Shown in pieces: positions 40,576-49,580 of a stretch of DNA of 64,000 bases. Position 1 is the first letter of the stretch. Each line of letters opens with the position of its first letter. Location of the stretch: the NCBI RefSeq assembly GCF_900110605.1, contig NZ_FOFI01000003.1:310001-374000 (forward strand). Direction: 5' to 3'. This DNA is from Epilithonimonas lactis. GTDB lineage: Bacteria; Bacteroidota; Bacteroidia; Flavobacteriales; Weeksellaceae. The position numbers were made by a program, and so were the translations under genes. The notes beneath the pieces were generated by a model that was not told the DNA's origin, did not search any database, and worked only from the letters and a program-made list of their open reading frames with translations.

Positions 40576-43500
40576 GTGCCTAAGATAAACAAAATTTTTC
40601 TGTTAACATTGATTTTTTTTGCGTTAAATCCCTTTAACGCACAGATTTTCAGTTGGAAGAACCCCAATATCCCACAAGATTCCCTTAAAAAAGACAGCAT
40701 CTTCATCTCCCGAATTAACCAGGATTTTTTCACCAAAGACACGCTCGACTTCGTTAAAAAACAGAATAAGATCATTTATGATGAAGAAGTACTCGTAAAA
40801 AATGACAAGAAAAGAATCCTCGGAGAACTCAATTCCAAAGGCTCAATTATTAGAGGGATCACCTTCGGGAATAACCAAGGCTCCTCAGTCCAAAGTTCTA
40901 TGGATATGCAGATCTCCGGAAAGCTGAGTCCTGATGTTTCCATCCTAGCTTCAATTTCTGACCATAATCTTCCGGTTCAAGCAGATGGTTACACACAGAC
41001 TTTGCAGGAATTCGATAAAATCTATCTCCAGCTCAATATCAAAAACCACAGCATCATACGAGCCGGACATCTGGATCTGAATGACGAAACCACCTATTTC
41101 GGACGTTACCAAAGAAGAAGTATGGGATTGCAATTCCTCACCGCGTGGGAAAAGAATGGTAATAAAACCTCGGTTGATGTTTCTGGCGGCGTTGCGCGAA
41201 GTGAGTTTTTCCGAATGCGCTTCCAGGGAATCGAGGGAAATCAAGGACCTTACAGACTGACGGGGAAAAATGGAGAATTGTTCATCACGATCATCTCCGG
41301 TTCGGAACAGGTTTTCATTGATGGTGTCCTCATGAAACGTGGCGAAAATCAGGATTATGTCATTAATTATAACACGGGCGAGATTACCTTCACGAGTTTC
41401 CGACCGATCTATAAACAGAACTTTATCAATGTTTCTTATAATTATACGAATAGAAATTACACCAGATTCCTCATCACAGGGAACATCAAACATCAGCGAG
41501 AAAAACTGAAAGCAGGCTTCAGCTGGTTCATGGAAAATGATAATAAGAACGCACCACTTGCCCTTAATCTAAGCGAAGAAGATCAGCTTCAGCTCGTGAA
41601 TGCAGGAAACGACCCCACTTTGATGTATTCACCGTCTGGAATAGAGACAGAATATGATGTCAACAAGATCCTTTACAAAAAGGTTTTCGCTGGCGATTCT
41701 TTCCACTATGAGTTTTCTACGAATCAGACGGAAGTGCTCTACCAGGTTTCATTCACCTACTTTGGAAACGGCAAAGGTGATTATCAATTACAGCAAACCA
41801 CCAACAACGGTCGGGTTTTCCAATACATGGGAACTGGTCTGGGAGATTATCTCGCGGTTAGGAAATTACCTGCTCCGGAAAAATCCCAGGTTTATTCCGC
41901 CAACGTGGAATATGCTTTGAACGAAGGTGTCGTCGGGACAGATGTTTCCTTAAGCAATTATGACCTCAATGCATTTTCATCGAGAGACAATGATCAGAAT
42001 ATAGGTTACGCCGCAAGGATCTACGCCAACAAAACATTTAGAAAAAATACTTGGACCGGAACGCCGATGGTTGAATACCAAGTGATCCAAAAGAATTTCC
42101 ACATTCTGGACAGGATCAACAATGTGGATTTTTGGCGTGACTTCAATTTGACCAATGAGTTCAATCAGATTACGCAGAACCGTTTCATTTTTTCTTTCCT
42201 TAATGACTTCAATAAAACCTCAAAGATCAATTACAAGATCAATTACCTTGAGGAAAAAGACTCTTACAAAGGCATCAAAAACGATTTGGACGCTGTTTGG
42301 AAAATTGGAAAATTCAACAATCTTGCAGCCATTTCTTATCTTGACACCAAATCGACAGACCTCAATACCAACTTTGTCCGCGGTGCAGTTTCTACAGAGT
42401 TGGCTGGCAAAAAAGGCAGCTGGATGTTGGGCGCGGCTATGGAACACAACGAGAAAAAATACAACACGACCCAAACTTTAGATTTGACAAGTTTCAGCTG
42501 GAAAGAACTTTTCATCCAAAAAAAGATCGCTGACTCGGCCAGAACGAAATTATTGACCAAACTTTATTTCCGAAGCAACGATTCTGTTCAGGACAACCGT
42601 TTGCAAAAGATGAACAACATTGTGGGGATCATGGCGGAAAGTCAAATTATTAAGAATGAGAAGACACAGCTCTCAACCTTGGTCCACTACAGGAAATTCT
42701 TCTACGAAAATCAAAGTTTTGCCACTGACCAGAATCAGGATTTTGTGGTTGGAAATATTCTTTATAATCAGCAGCTCTTCAACAATGGGATGCGCCTGCA
42801 ATTCTTCTACGAACTTGGCAATGGACAGGAAGCGCAGCGTGAATTCCAGTACATCAAAGTGACAGACGGACAAGGTGTCTACAAATGGACAGATTACAAC
42901 AATGATGGCGTGCAGCAATTAGATGAGTTCGAGGCGGCAGAGTACGCCGATCTGGCCCAATACATCCGGGTTTATACCAACAGCGTGAATTACTTGGCAT
43001 CGAACAAAAACAAGCTTCAGTTGGCGTTATTCGTCAATCCTTCCGCTATCATCAGTTCAAAGAATGAATTCTTAAAACGTTGGAACTTCAACCTTTCATT
43101 GCTTTCACAGAATTCATATCTCAAAAATGATCAGGTTTTGGTTTGGAATCCATTCAAAAAAGAAAGTGACCAGTTGCTGAGAACGCAAAATATCTTAGCA
43201 TCGGCCATATTTAATTCTAATGACAAATCGGGTTGGAACGGGAGTTATCGATATACAGACAATGATAATTTGGTCAACGCCAATTTCAGTAATGAAGCGC
43301 ACGGCCAGAAATCACACTTCCTGAATGTAGGCTACTCCTTCACCAAATCTTTCCGTACGGATTGGGAAAATTCTATTCAAAATGTGACGAATAGTTCACA
43401 GGTTTACGATTCGCGAAATTATCTTCTTCAAAACTGGGAAACCAAACCAAAAGCGACTTACAAACTGTCCGAAAGTCTACAAACAGAACTCTTCGGTGCG

Positions 43501-43818
43501 CTCCGTCAAAAGAAAAGAACCGATGGTGTAGAGCTATTGAAAACGTATGAGATCTCCGGAACACTACAGTGGGAAAAGGTGAAAACGTCGGTTCGCGCTA
43601 ATTTCTCTTTCATTAATAATGATTTCACCGGAAATAATTACAGCATCGTCGGAAATCAAATGTTGGAAGGTTTGAAAGTGGGAAAAAACCAGGTTTGGTC
43701 ACTATTCATCCAGCAAGCCATCAATTCCTTCATCCAACTGAATGTGAATTACGAAGGCAGAAACTCCGGCGAAAGAACGATCCACATTGGAAGTATGCAG
43801 ATCAGAGCGAGTTTTTAA
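40576..43818 (+). CDS. Large outer-membrane protein of unknown function
   Basis: The GTG at 40576 gives a signal peptide (MPKINKIFLLTLIFFALNPFNAQ). I found no better ATG, so the GTG start is likely. The 1080-residue protein is beta-rich, with a first part containing GSIIRGITFGNNQGSSVQSS, DVSILASISDHNLPVQADG and GELFITIISGSEQVFIDG. An EF-hand-like acidic loop (DYNNDGVQQLDEFE, about 773-786) follows. The rest looks like barrel strands up to the final IGSMQIRASF. It resembles large, uncharacterised Bacteroidota surface proteins in the company of gliding/T9SS proteins; I cannot assign a function. Confidence 0.68.
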   Translation: MPKINKIFLLTLIFFALNPFNAQIFSWKNPNIPQDSLKKDSIFISRINQDFFTKDTLDFVKKQNKIIYDEEVLVKNDKKRILGELNSKGSIIRGITFGNNQGSSVQSSMDMQISGKLSPDVSILASISDHNLPVQADGYTQTLQEFDKIYLQLNIKNHSIIRAGHLDLNDETTYFGRYQRRSMGLQFLTAWEKNGNKTSVDVSGGVARSEFFRMRFQGIEGNQGPYRLTGKNGELFITIISGSEQVFIDGVLMKRGENQDYVINYNTGEITFTSFRPIYKQNFINVSYNYTNRNYTRFLITGNIKHQREKLKAGFSWFMENDNKNAPLALNLSEEDQLQLVNAGNDPTLMYSPSGIETEYDVNKILYKKVFAGDSFHYEFSTNQTEVLYQVSFTYFGNGKGDYQLQQTTNNGRVFQYMGTGLGDYLAVRKLPAPEKSQVYSANVEYALNEGVVGTDVSLSNYDLNAFSSRDNDQNIGYAARIYANKTFRKNTWTGTPMVEYQVIQKNFHILDRINNVDFWRDFNLTNEFNQITQNRFIFSFLNDFNKTSKINYKINYLEEKDSYKGIKNDLDAVWKIGKFNNLAAISYLDTKSTDLNTNFVRGAVSTELAGKKGSWMLGAAMEHNEKKYNTTQTLDLTSFSWKELFIQKKIADSARTKLLTKLYFRSNDSVQDNRLQKMNNIVGIMAESQIIKNEKTQLSTLVHYRKFFYENQSFATDQNQDFVVGNILYNQQLFNNGMRLQFFYELGNGQEAQREFQYIKVTDGQGVYKWTDYNNDGVQQLDEFEAAEYADLAQYIRVYTNSVNYLASNKNKLQLALFVNPSAIISSKNEFLKRWNFNLSLLSQNSYLKNDQVLVWNPFKKESDQLLRTQNILASAIFNSNDKSGWNGSYRYTDNDNLVNANFSNEAHGQKSHFLNVGYSFTKSFRTDWENSIQNVTNSSQVYDSRNYLLQNWETKPKATYKLSESLQTELFGALRQKKRTDGVELLKTYEISGTLQWEKVKTSVRANFSFINNDFTGNNYSIVGNQMLEGLKVGKNQVWSLFIQQAINSFIQLNVNYEGRNSGERTIHIGSMQIRASF

Positions 43819-43980
43819 GTTGGAGTGTCGGGGAGTTGGAGAGTTTGAGAGTTTGAGAGTTTGAGAGTTTTAAAGTAATATAGTTGGAGCGGATGAGTGT
43901 TACATAGGTTTATAGATGAAATTGTACATTACGTTATTCTAAATCTCAAATCTCAAACTCCCCAACTCTCAAACTCTCCC
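43819..43980. repeat. Short-period repeats in inverted arrangement
   Basis: The block at 43819-43876 contains four tandem GAGAGTTT units (43839-43870) preceded by related words. About 70 bp later, 43941-43980 carries the complementary words (CTCAAACTC, CAACTCTCAAACTCTCCC). The two can form a long imperfect stem between convergent genes. Confidence 0.75.
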
Positions 43981-43982
43981 AC

Positions 43983-44804
43983 TCAATTCCTGCTCCACTC
44001 GCTCCAGCTTCCAACATACAGATTCGGAATTTCGAAACCAGCGTGATCCAAAGCCAAAAGTGAATGACAAGCCGTCACGCCGCTTCCGCAATGGAAAATG
44101 ATTTTGTCAGAATTTCTATTTTTAAAGAACTCTGCATATTTTTCGTGTAAGACCTCAGGCGATTTGAATAGGCCATTTTCATCAAGGTTATCGGAGAAAG
44201 GGAAATTTTCTGCGTTGGGAATATGTCCGGCAATCAAGTCGATTGGTTCGGTGATTCCTTGGTAACGCTGAGATTCACGGACATCCACAATTAGAAATTC
44301 GGGATTTTCTGTTGCTACCTTCACATCATCAATCCAAACTTGTGGCAATTGCCAGTCTTTAAATTCAGAAATATATTCGGTTTCAGGATAACTGTCATCG
44401 CCAGAACTTACAGAATAATTTTGACTTTCTGCAAATTGCAAACCGCCATTCAGAACGCGTACATTCTGATGACCAACCGCTTTCAGCATCCACCAAAATC
44501 TTGCGCCAGCATTTGCGCCATTCTTATCATCATAGATGACAACTTCAGAATCCTTATCGATTCCCAATTTCCCTAAGGTCTTGATGAAATTTGAAAACGC
44601 CGGCAGTGGATGTCGACCACCATTTTTTGGATTATCAATTTCTGCCAGATCCGTATTCAAATCTACAAATACAGCATTCAACAAATGTTTTTTTAGGTAT
44701 TCTTCTTTAGCACTCGGGCCAGTTCGAACATCAAATATTTTTAGATTTGGATGATTAGAAATTTGACAAAGTTCGTCGGTATTGATTATGGAATTCGTTT
44801 TCAT
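43983..44804 (-). CDS. Sulfurtransferase with two rhodanese domains
   Basis: I take the ATG at 44804 (MKTNSIINTDEL) as start; an ATG 45 bp upstream adds residues unlike the family. The 273-residue product has an inactive N-terminal rhodanese domain (about 8-125, with FDVRTG) and an active C-terminal one (about 150-270). The persulfide-forming Cys lies in HCGSGVTAC (about 236-244). The CGSGVT loop is that of 3-mercaptopyruvate sulfurtransferases rather than CRKGVT thiosulfate sulfurtransferases. It moves sulfur to cyanide or protein thiols. Confidence 0.9.
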   Translation of the reverse strand: MKTNSIINTDELCQISNHPNLKIFDVRTGPSAKEEYLKKHLLNAVFVDLNTDLAEIDNPKNGGRHPLPAFSNFIKTLGKLGIDKDSEVVIYDDKNGANAGARFWWMLKAVGHQNVRVLNGGLQFAESQNYSVSSGDDSYPETEYISEFKDWQLPQVWIDDVKVATENPEFLIVDVRESQRYQGITEPIDLIAGHIPNAENFPFSDNLDENGLFKSPEVLHEKYAEFFKNRNSDKIIFHCGSGVTACHSLLALDHAGFEIPNLYVGSWSEWSRN

Positions 44805-44962
44805 AGGATTTGAGATTTTGGAACTGAAATTGTAAGTCTTTGTGAACATAAAATTAAACTAATACCACAATCTCACAAAGTATTTCAACTATTTTATTTT
44901 GTCAACTTAAACAACAAAAATCTTTTACAGTTGAAAAATTGTACTCAAATATTTAAATTAAT

Positions 44963-44970
44963 TAGATTTG
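44963..44970 (+). promoter_or_regulatory. Putative -7 element (TAGATTTG) of the threonine dehydrogenase gene
   Basis: It matches TAnnTTTG, 20 bp before the start codon. Confidence 0.5.
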
Positions 44971-44990
44971 CGAATCAATAAAAGTAAAAA

Positions 44991-45956
44991 ATGGAAACAC
45001 CACAAGAAAAAATCCTCATTACGGGCGCACTAGGACAGATCGGAACAGAACTCACGGTAAGACTATGTGAAATGTACGGCAAAGAAAACGTGATCGCATC
45101 CGGACTTGAAAAATGGAAGGAAGGCATTACAGAAGCTGGCTACTACGAAAGATTAGATGTCACTAACTTCCAAGCTGTTACCGAAGTGATCAAAGAACAC
45201 AACATCACAACGGTTTATCACTTGGCATCTTTACTGTCTGGAACATCGGAAAAACAACCAATGTTCGCCTGGAAACTGAACCTTGACCCATTGATCCATC
45301 TTTGCGAGTTGGCAAAGGAAGGAAGACTCAAAAAGATATTCTGGCCTAGTTCCATCGCTGTATTTGGCAAAGGAATCCCGAAAGAAAATGTAGGACAGGA
45401 AGTGGTATTGAATCCAAAAACAGTGTACGGCATCTCAAAAATGGCTGGAGAAAAATGGTGCGAATATTATTTCGAAAAGTACGGTGTTGACATCAGAAGT
45501 ATTCGCTATCCTGGTCTTATTTCTTGGAAAGCGCCAGCCGGAGGAGGCACTACAGATTACGCCGTAGAGATTTTCTATGAAGCGGTAGAAAATGCAAAAT
45601 ATACGAGTTTCATCAAAGAAGATACAGCGATGCCAATGCTCTATATGGATGACGCGATCGATGCAACAATTAAGCTGATGACCGCGCCAAAAGAGCAAGT
45701 GAAAATACGCTACTCTTACAACCTCGGTGGCATGAGATTTACACCTTCAGAATTGGCGACTGAAATCAAAAAAACAATTCCAGATTTTGAGGTAAAATAC
45801 GAGCCAGATTTTCGTCAAGAGATTGCAGATTCTTGGCCGGCAAGCATTGATGATTCTGCTGCGAAACAGGATTGGGGATTGGATTACAAATTCGATATTT
45901 CATCCATGTCGATAGATATGATAAATAATCTAAAGACGAAATTAGGCAAATCATAA
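44991..45956 (+). CDS. L-threonine 3-dehydrogenase, short-chain (epimerase-like) type
   Basis: The enzyme oxidises L-threonine with NAD+ to 2-amino-3-oxobutyrate. The 321-residue protein has the Rossmann motif TGALGQIG (11-18), Ser120-Ser121, and the catalytic Tyr146-x3-Lys150 in VYGISKMAGEKW. The segments SIRYPGLISWKAPAGGGTTDYAVEIFY and EPDFRQEIADSWPASIDDS match, from memory, the Flavobacterium frigidimaris threonine dehydrogenase of the UDP-galactose-4-epimerase fold, unlike the zinc Tdh of E. coli. The partner kbl gene was not seen in this window. Confidence 0.9.
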   Translation: METPQEKILITGALGQIGTELTVRLCEMYGKENVIASGLEKWKEGITEAGYYERLDVTNFQAVTEVIKEHNITTVYHLASLLSGTSEKQPMFAWKLNLDPLIHLCELAKEGRLKKIFWPSSIAVFGKGIPKENVGQEVVLNPKTVYGISKMAGEKWCEYYFEKYGVDIRSIRYPGLISWKAPAGGGTTDYAVEIFYEAVENAKYTSFIKEDTAMPMLYMDDAIDATIKLMTAPKEQVKIRYSYNLGGMRFTPSELATEIKKTIPDFEVKYEPDFRQEIADSWPASIDDSAAKQDWGLDYKFDISSMSIDMINNLKTKLGKS

Positions 45957-46039
45957 AATTTAAATCATCAATTTAATTTAATATGTTTTTAACATTTGAT
46001 TCTTAAATATTTATAAATAAAATTAAAAATTTACTTTAA

Positions 46040-46792
46040 GTGATTTTACTTACGTTCAACATAGCAATTTCGGAAAAGGGCAGAGAATTTAATAAGAAAT
46101 TTTCTGAGAATGAATTGATATCGTCTATCGAAGAAAATACGAAAATCATCTTATTGTTGTTGGAGTTGCACGAGTATAAAGCTACTTTTTTTGTTGAAGT
46201 TTCCATTGCTCAGCAACTCCAAAAATTGTTAAAAAGCCTTTCACTTTCAGGTCATGAAGTTGGACTTTACAATGTCAATTCCGACACCGAAATGGTAACC
46301 AAAACCAAGCAAGATCTGGAGCAAATTTTAGATAAACCCATCAAAGGTTTAAGACAAAAATCACATCGCCTTCTCTACTCCGAGATCAAGAAAATGGACT
46401 TCACTTACGTCTCGAATATCGAAGATTCCAAGATCGATTTTCTTTGGCGAAAGTTGACTGCAAAAACTGAAATCTACACAGAAAATGACTTGACGATCGT
46501 TCCGGAAAGTCAGTCGCCTTATTCGCAACTTCCATTCAACGATTATGTGCTCCAAGTAACGCCGATGAAGTATTATGAAAGCATGCTTTTGGAAAGTCTG
46601 AAATCGAATGAATATGTAATGATCTATGCAAACGCTTGGCAACTTTTCAGCAAAGACAAGTTGCCTTTTGTTTTGCCATTTTATAAAAAGATCAACCTTA
46701 GTAGAAGTTTTGAAGACCGATTGGAAGAACTCTTTCAGTTCATGGACGAGCACGAAATTGCCGTTTCCAGGATGAAGGATTATTTGTTTTAA
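46040..46792 (+). CDS. Polysaccharide deacetylase-like protein with degenerate active site
   Basis: The GTG at 46040 is the only start that keeps the first strand (ILLTFNIAIS). The 250-residue protein follows the start of a NodB-type deacetylase: a first strand, a helix, YKATFFVEVSIAQQL (about 48-62), and SGHEVGLYNVNS (about 73-84), where active enzymes have TFDDG and H-x4-H ligands. Here TFNIA replaces TFDDG and only one of the metal histidines is seen, so catalysis is doubtful. The C-terminal helix and an acidic tail have no known motif. Confidence 0.62.
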   Translation: MILLTFNIAISEKGREFNKKFSENELISSIEENTKIILLLLELHEYKATFFVEVSIAQQLQKLLKSLSLSGHEVGLYNVNSDTEMVTKTKQDLEQILDKPIKGLRQKSHRLLYSEIKKMDFTYVSNIEDSKIDFLWRKLTAKTEIYTENDLTIVPESQSPYSQLPFNDYVLQVTPMKYYESMLLESLKSNEYVMIYANAWQLFSKDKLPFVLPFYKKINLSRSFEDRLEELFQFMDEHEIAVSRMKDYLF

Positions 46793-47038
46793 AGCTCACA
46801 CAATTCTTGCATAGAGTGGCAAACATGTTATAGCAATCAGCTTTAAAACAACTATAATTCAAAGTCTGTTGATTTTTAATTACTCAAACAAAATTTCATT
46901 TTATTTAATTAATCATAATCTCGATAAAGTAAGATCCGCTTATAGGAACGGTATAGCGACCGTATAGAAACGACATATAAAAGCCTGTTATCATTTTTGT
47001 GATAAACAGGCTTTATTTTTATTAAAACATCAAATTAA
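46793..47038. other. Intergenic region with a terminator and possible small RNA
   Basis: These ~245 bp lie between two convergent genes. Besides the terminator at 46980-47014, a short inverted repeat (ACGGT-ATAGCG-ACCGT, about 46949-46964) and an AT-rich stretch are seen. No open frame of interest. Confidence 0.45.
46980..47014. terminator. Bidirectional terminator
   Basis: Long arms (AAAGCCTGTTATCA / TGATAAACAGGCTTT) with a TTTTTG loop are flanked by A- and T-rich runs, between convergent genes. Confidence 0.85.
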
Positions 47039-48250
47039 TTAACTCAGCTCAAACACAGTGATCTCTGGTAAAACACCTACTCTACCAGGATAACCTATCA
47101 CCCCGAAACCACGGTTGACATAGAGGTATTTCCCTTCGCTTTCGTAGAGATCCGCCCACTTTGGATACTTGTACTTCACAGGTGACCATTTGAAGTTTTT
47201 GAGGTCGATTCCGAACTGCATGCCGTGTGTGTGTCCAGAGATTGTCAGTTGAACGTTTTTAGGATGGTTTTTGACAATCGCATCGAAATGTGAAGGATCG
47301 TGTGACATCAGGATTTTCGCAGCGTCTGCAGGCACATTTTGGGTCGCCTTGTCCAGATCTCCAAATTGTGGAAATGGCGCAATTCCCCAGTTCTCTACTC
47401 CCAGAATGTATAGTTTTTCTCCGTTTTTCTCAATGACCCTATGTTCGTTACGAAGCATTTCGAAGCCTGCTTGTTTCTCGTATTCAATCAATTGAGGGAT
47501 GTTTAGAGCTTTTTCTTCCTTGGTTTTAAAGTCGCCATAGTCACCATAATCGTGATTTCCAAGAACTGCAAACTTCCCATCTCTGCTTTTGATCTGTGAA
47601 AACAAATCTATGAAAGGCACGAACTCATCTGCATAATTATTCACCATATCTCCAGTAAATAATATCAAATCAGCATCTTGCTTATTGATCAGATCAATGG
47701 CGTGTTGCAAATGTTTTGGATTTTGGAAACTTCCACTGTGTACATCGGAAATTTGGACGATCTTATAACCTTTGAAAGCTGCAGGTAAGTTTTTAAGTTT
47801 CAATCTGACAACTCTCGCTCTGTGACGGTATTTCCCGAACACAATGCCATCCAAAACCAGTCCAGCAATAACGGCAGCAGAACCCAAACCAACCAAACTC
47901 ACGAACTTTCTCCTGGATGGATAATCGTGGTTTTCTGTCGCCACATAATGGTATCCAAAATTGAACAACCTGAAAATATCTTCCACCAAAAGAAATAAGG
48001 CAACCAGAATTTTTGGCAAAACAAAGATCAAAATAGTTGAAAACACGATTTGAAACCTCAGATATTCGTGCGAAGCTCTGTTGAAAGTGAAAACGGAATA
48101 AAGTAAAAACCCGTACATAAGAACCGTCGGAATCCAATAGATGAATTTTGCATTCTGACTGGAATAAACAGTTTTAAAGGCCTGATAAACATAAACTTCC
48201 AGCACCAGAAAAATACCGAGAAGAAATAAAATATTCTTTTGCATACTCAT
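47039..48250 (-). CDS. Membrane-anchored metallophosphoesterase
   Basis: I take the ATG at 48250 (MSMQKNILFLLG); a TTG five codons earlier is weaker. The 403-residue protein has four N-terminal membrane helices (about 7-130). The calcineurin-like domain follows, with metal motifs ISDVHSGS, FTGDMVNN, GNHDYGDYGD and SGHTHGMQFG in order. This layout is that of YkuE-like phosphoesterases, some of which act on lipid-linked substrates. A substrate is not predictable from the sequence. Confidence 0.88.
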   Translation of the reverse strand: MSMQKNILFLLGIFLVLEVYVYQAFKTVYSSQNAKFIYWIPTVLMYGFLLYSVFTFNRASHEYLRFQIVFSTILIFVLPKILVALFLLVEDIFRLFNFGYHYVATENHDYPSRRKFVSLVGLGSAAVIAGLVLDGIVFGKYRHRARVVRLKLKNLPAAFKGYKIVQISDVHSGSFQNPKHLQHAIDLINKQDADLILFTGDMVNNYADEFVPFIDLFSQIKSRDGKFAVLGNHDYGDYGDFKTKEEKALNIPQLIEYEKQAGFEMLRNEHRVIEKNGEKLYILGVENWGIAPFPQFGDLDKATQNVPADAAKILMSHDPSHFDAIVKNHPKNVQLTISGHTHGMQFGIDLKNFKWSPVKYKYPKWADLYESEGKYLYVNRGFGVIGYPGRVGVLPEITVFELS

Positions 48251-48263
48251 ATTTTGAAAAAAC

Positions 48264-48290
48264 AAAAAGGAATAAAAATTTATTCCTTTT
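48264..48290 (-). terminator. Terminator of the KAS III gene
   Basis: Arms AAAAGGAATAAA / TTTATTCCTTTT on the minus strand, with a T run following. They lie after the KAS III stop and just upstream of the phosphoesterase gene. Confidence 0.6.
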
Positions 48291-48322
48291 ATAATTATAA
48301 ACGTTTAAGTTTCGATTTTACT

Positions 48323-49402
48323 TTAAAGTTTCCCTTCTGGGAATTTGTAGATCACACAATTGATGTTCATTCCTGCTCCAACGGACGTGAAAAGAATGTG
48401 AGAACCTGGAATGAATTCCTGGCCTTCCATTTTCCCTTTTCTGATAAGATCAAACAAGGTTGGAACTGTTGCCACAGACGAATTCCCAAATTCCTGGATC
48501 GTCATCGGAGAGATCGCGTGGTCATAATCCTTTTGTCCATACAACTTGAAAAGTCTGCCGATCATCGCATAATCCATTTTTGCATTGGCTTGGTGGATCA
48601 ATATTTTTGTAATGTCCGAAATATCAAGGCCTGCTTTTTCAATGGTTTTCTTGATCGCATCTGGAACGTTTTTCAAGGCATATTCGTAGATCTTACGGCC
48701 TTTCATTTGGATATATTGTCTTGCTTCTTTGGATTCAAGATTCAGACTTGGTCCATTTGCAAGATAATTAAGTTCCTCACCATTGTCACAAAGCGTACTA
48801 TCCGCCAAAACACCGACGGTATTATCTTCTGTTGCCGTCACTACAACTGCACCAGCGCCATCTGCGAAGATCATTTTATTTCTGTCGAATTCGTCCGTTA
48901 CTCGGCTCAACGTTTCACCGCCGACGACAAGGATCGTCTTTGCCTTTTTAGCTTTGATCAATGTATCTGCAAGGATCAAAGACTCTACCCAGCCTGGACA
49001 ACCGAATATCATGTCATAATTGACACAAGATCTGTTCTTGATATCCAATTTGTTCTTCAATCTAGCTGATAGCGAAGGCATAAAATTAGGAATTCCATCC
49101 ACATCTACTTCCCCAAAATTGGTCGCGTAGATGATATAATCGATCTCCTCTTTATCAATACCAGCATCTTCGATCGCCTCCAAAGAAGCTCTGAGACCAA
49201 GGTCCGAATTGAAATCCTCAGGATTTAAATATCGTCTTCTTTCGATCTCTGTGATGTCCACAAACTTCTGAATGATCTCGTCCGTCGGTTTCTCAATCAG
49301 TTGATTATTATCATCATAGAAAACAGAATCCTTGAAATGTGAACCTTCTATTATGTTTTCCGGAATGTAACATCCGGAGCCAATGATCAGTGTATTAGGC
49401 AT
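48323..49402 (-). CDS. 3-oxoacyl-ACP synthase III family protein (KAS III / FabH-like)
   Basis: The 359-residue thiolase-fold enzyme has the triad Cys135 in FGCPG, His270 in LIHQANAK and Asn307 in FGNSSVATVP. The insert DMIFGCPGWVES and the C-terminal GAGMNINCVIY are normal for KAS III paralogues. FabH starts fatty-acid synthesis from acyl-CoA and malonyl-ACP; many Bacteroidota also have paralogues for pigment, hydrocarbon or quinolone synthesis. The gene is alone, so a specialised role cannot be inferred. Confidence 0.85.
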   Translation of the reverse strand: MPNTLIIGSGCYIPENIIEGSHFKDSVFYDDNNQLIEKPTDEIIQKFVDITEIERRRYLNPEDFNSDLGLRASLEAIEDAGIDKEEIDYIIYATNFGEVDVDGIPNFMPSLSARLKNKLDIKNRSCVNYDMIFGCPGWVESLILADTLIKAKKAKTILVVGGETLSRVTDEFDRNKMIFADGAGAVVVTATEDNTVGVLADSTLCDNGEELNYLANGPSLNLESKEARQYIQMKGRKIYEYALKNVPDAIKKTIEKAGLDISDITKILIHQANAKMDYAMIGRLFKLYGQKDYDHAISPMTIQEFGNSSVATVPTLFDLIRKGKMEGQEFIPGSHILFTSVGAGMNINCVIYKFPEGKL

Positions 49403-49568
49403 TGATATTAATAAATTTTAATATGCAAAATTACATAAAAATTAATAGTTGGAATTTTTATTTTATTAAATTTTAGGACTCTTGTAATTAATCAATTGTA
49501 AATGTGAAGTATAGACGATCAATTCCGCTTTTCCGACTTGATATTTGAATTTTTTATGATAGAATTTC

Positions 49569-49576
49569 TATTTTTG
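49569..49576 (+). promoter_or_regulatory. Putative -7 element (TATTTTTG), very near the yigZ start
   Basis: It matches TAnnTTTG and ends only 4 bp before the yigZ ATG at 49581. If used, the transcript would have little or no leader. Confidence 0.4.
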
Positions 49577-49580
49577 AAAA

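Noticed and set aside
44991-45956. Nucleotide-sugar epimerase
   Set aside because: The Rossmann fold is shared, but the GLISW...GGGTTDYAV and DSWPASIDDS segments are typical of short-chain threonine dehydrogenase.
46800-46900. Sequence resembling a flavobacterial CRISPR repeat or tracrRNA anti-repeat
   Set aside because: Occurs once, no array, no cas genes nearby, and the match is only a general AT-rich similarity.
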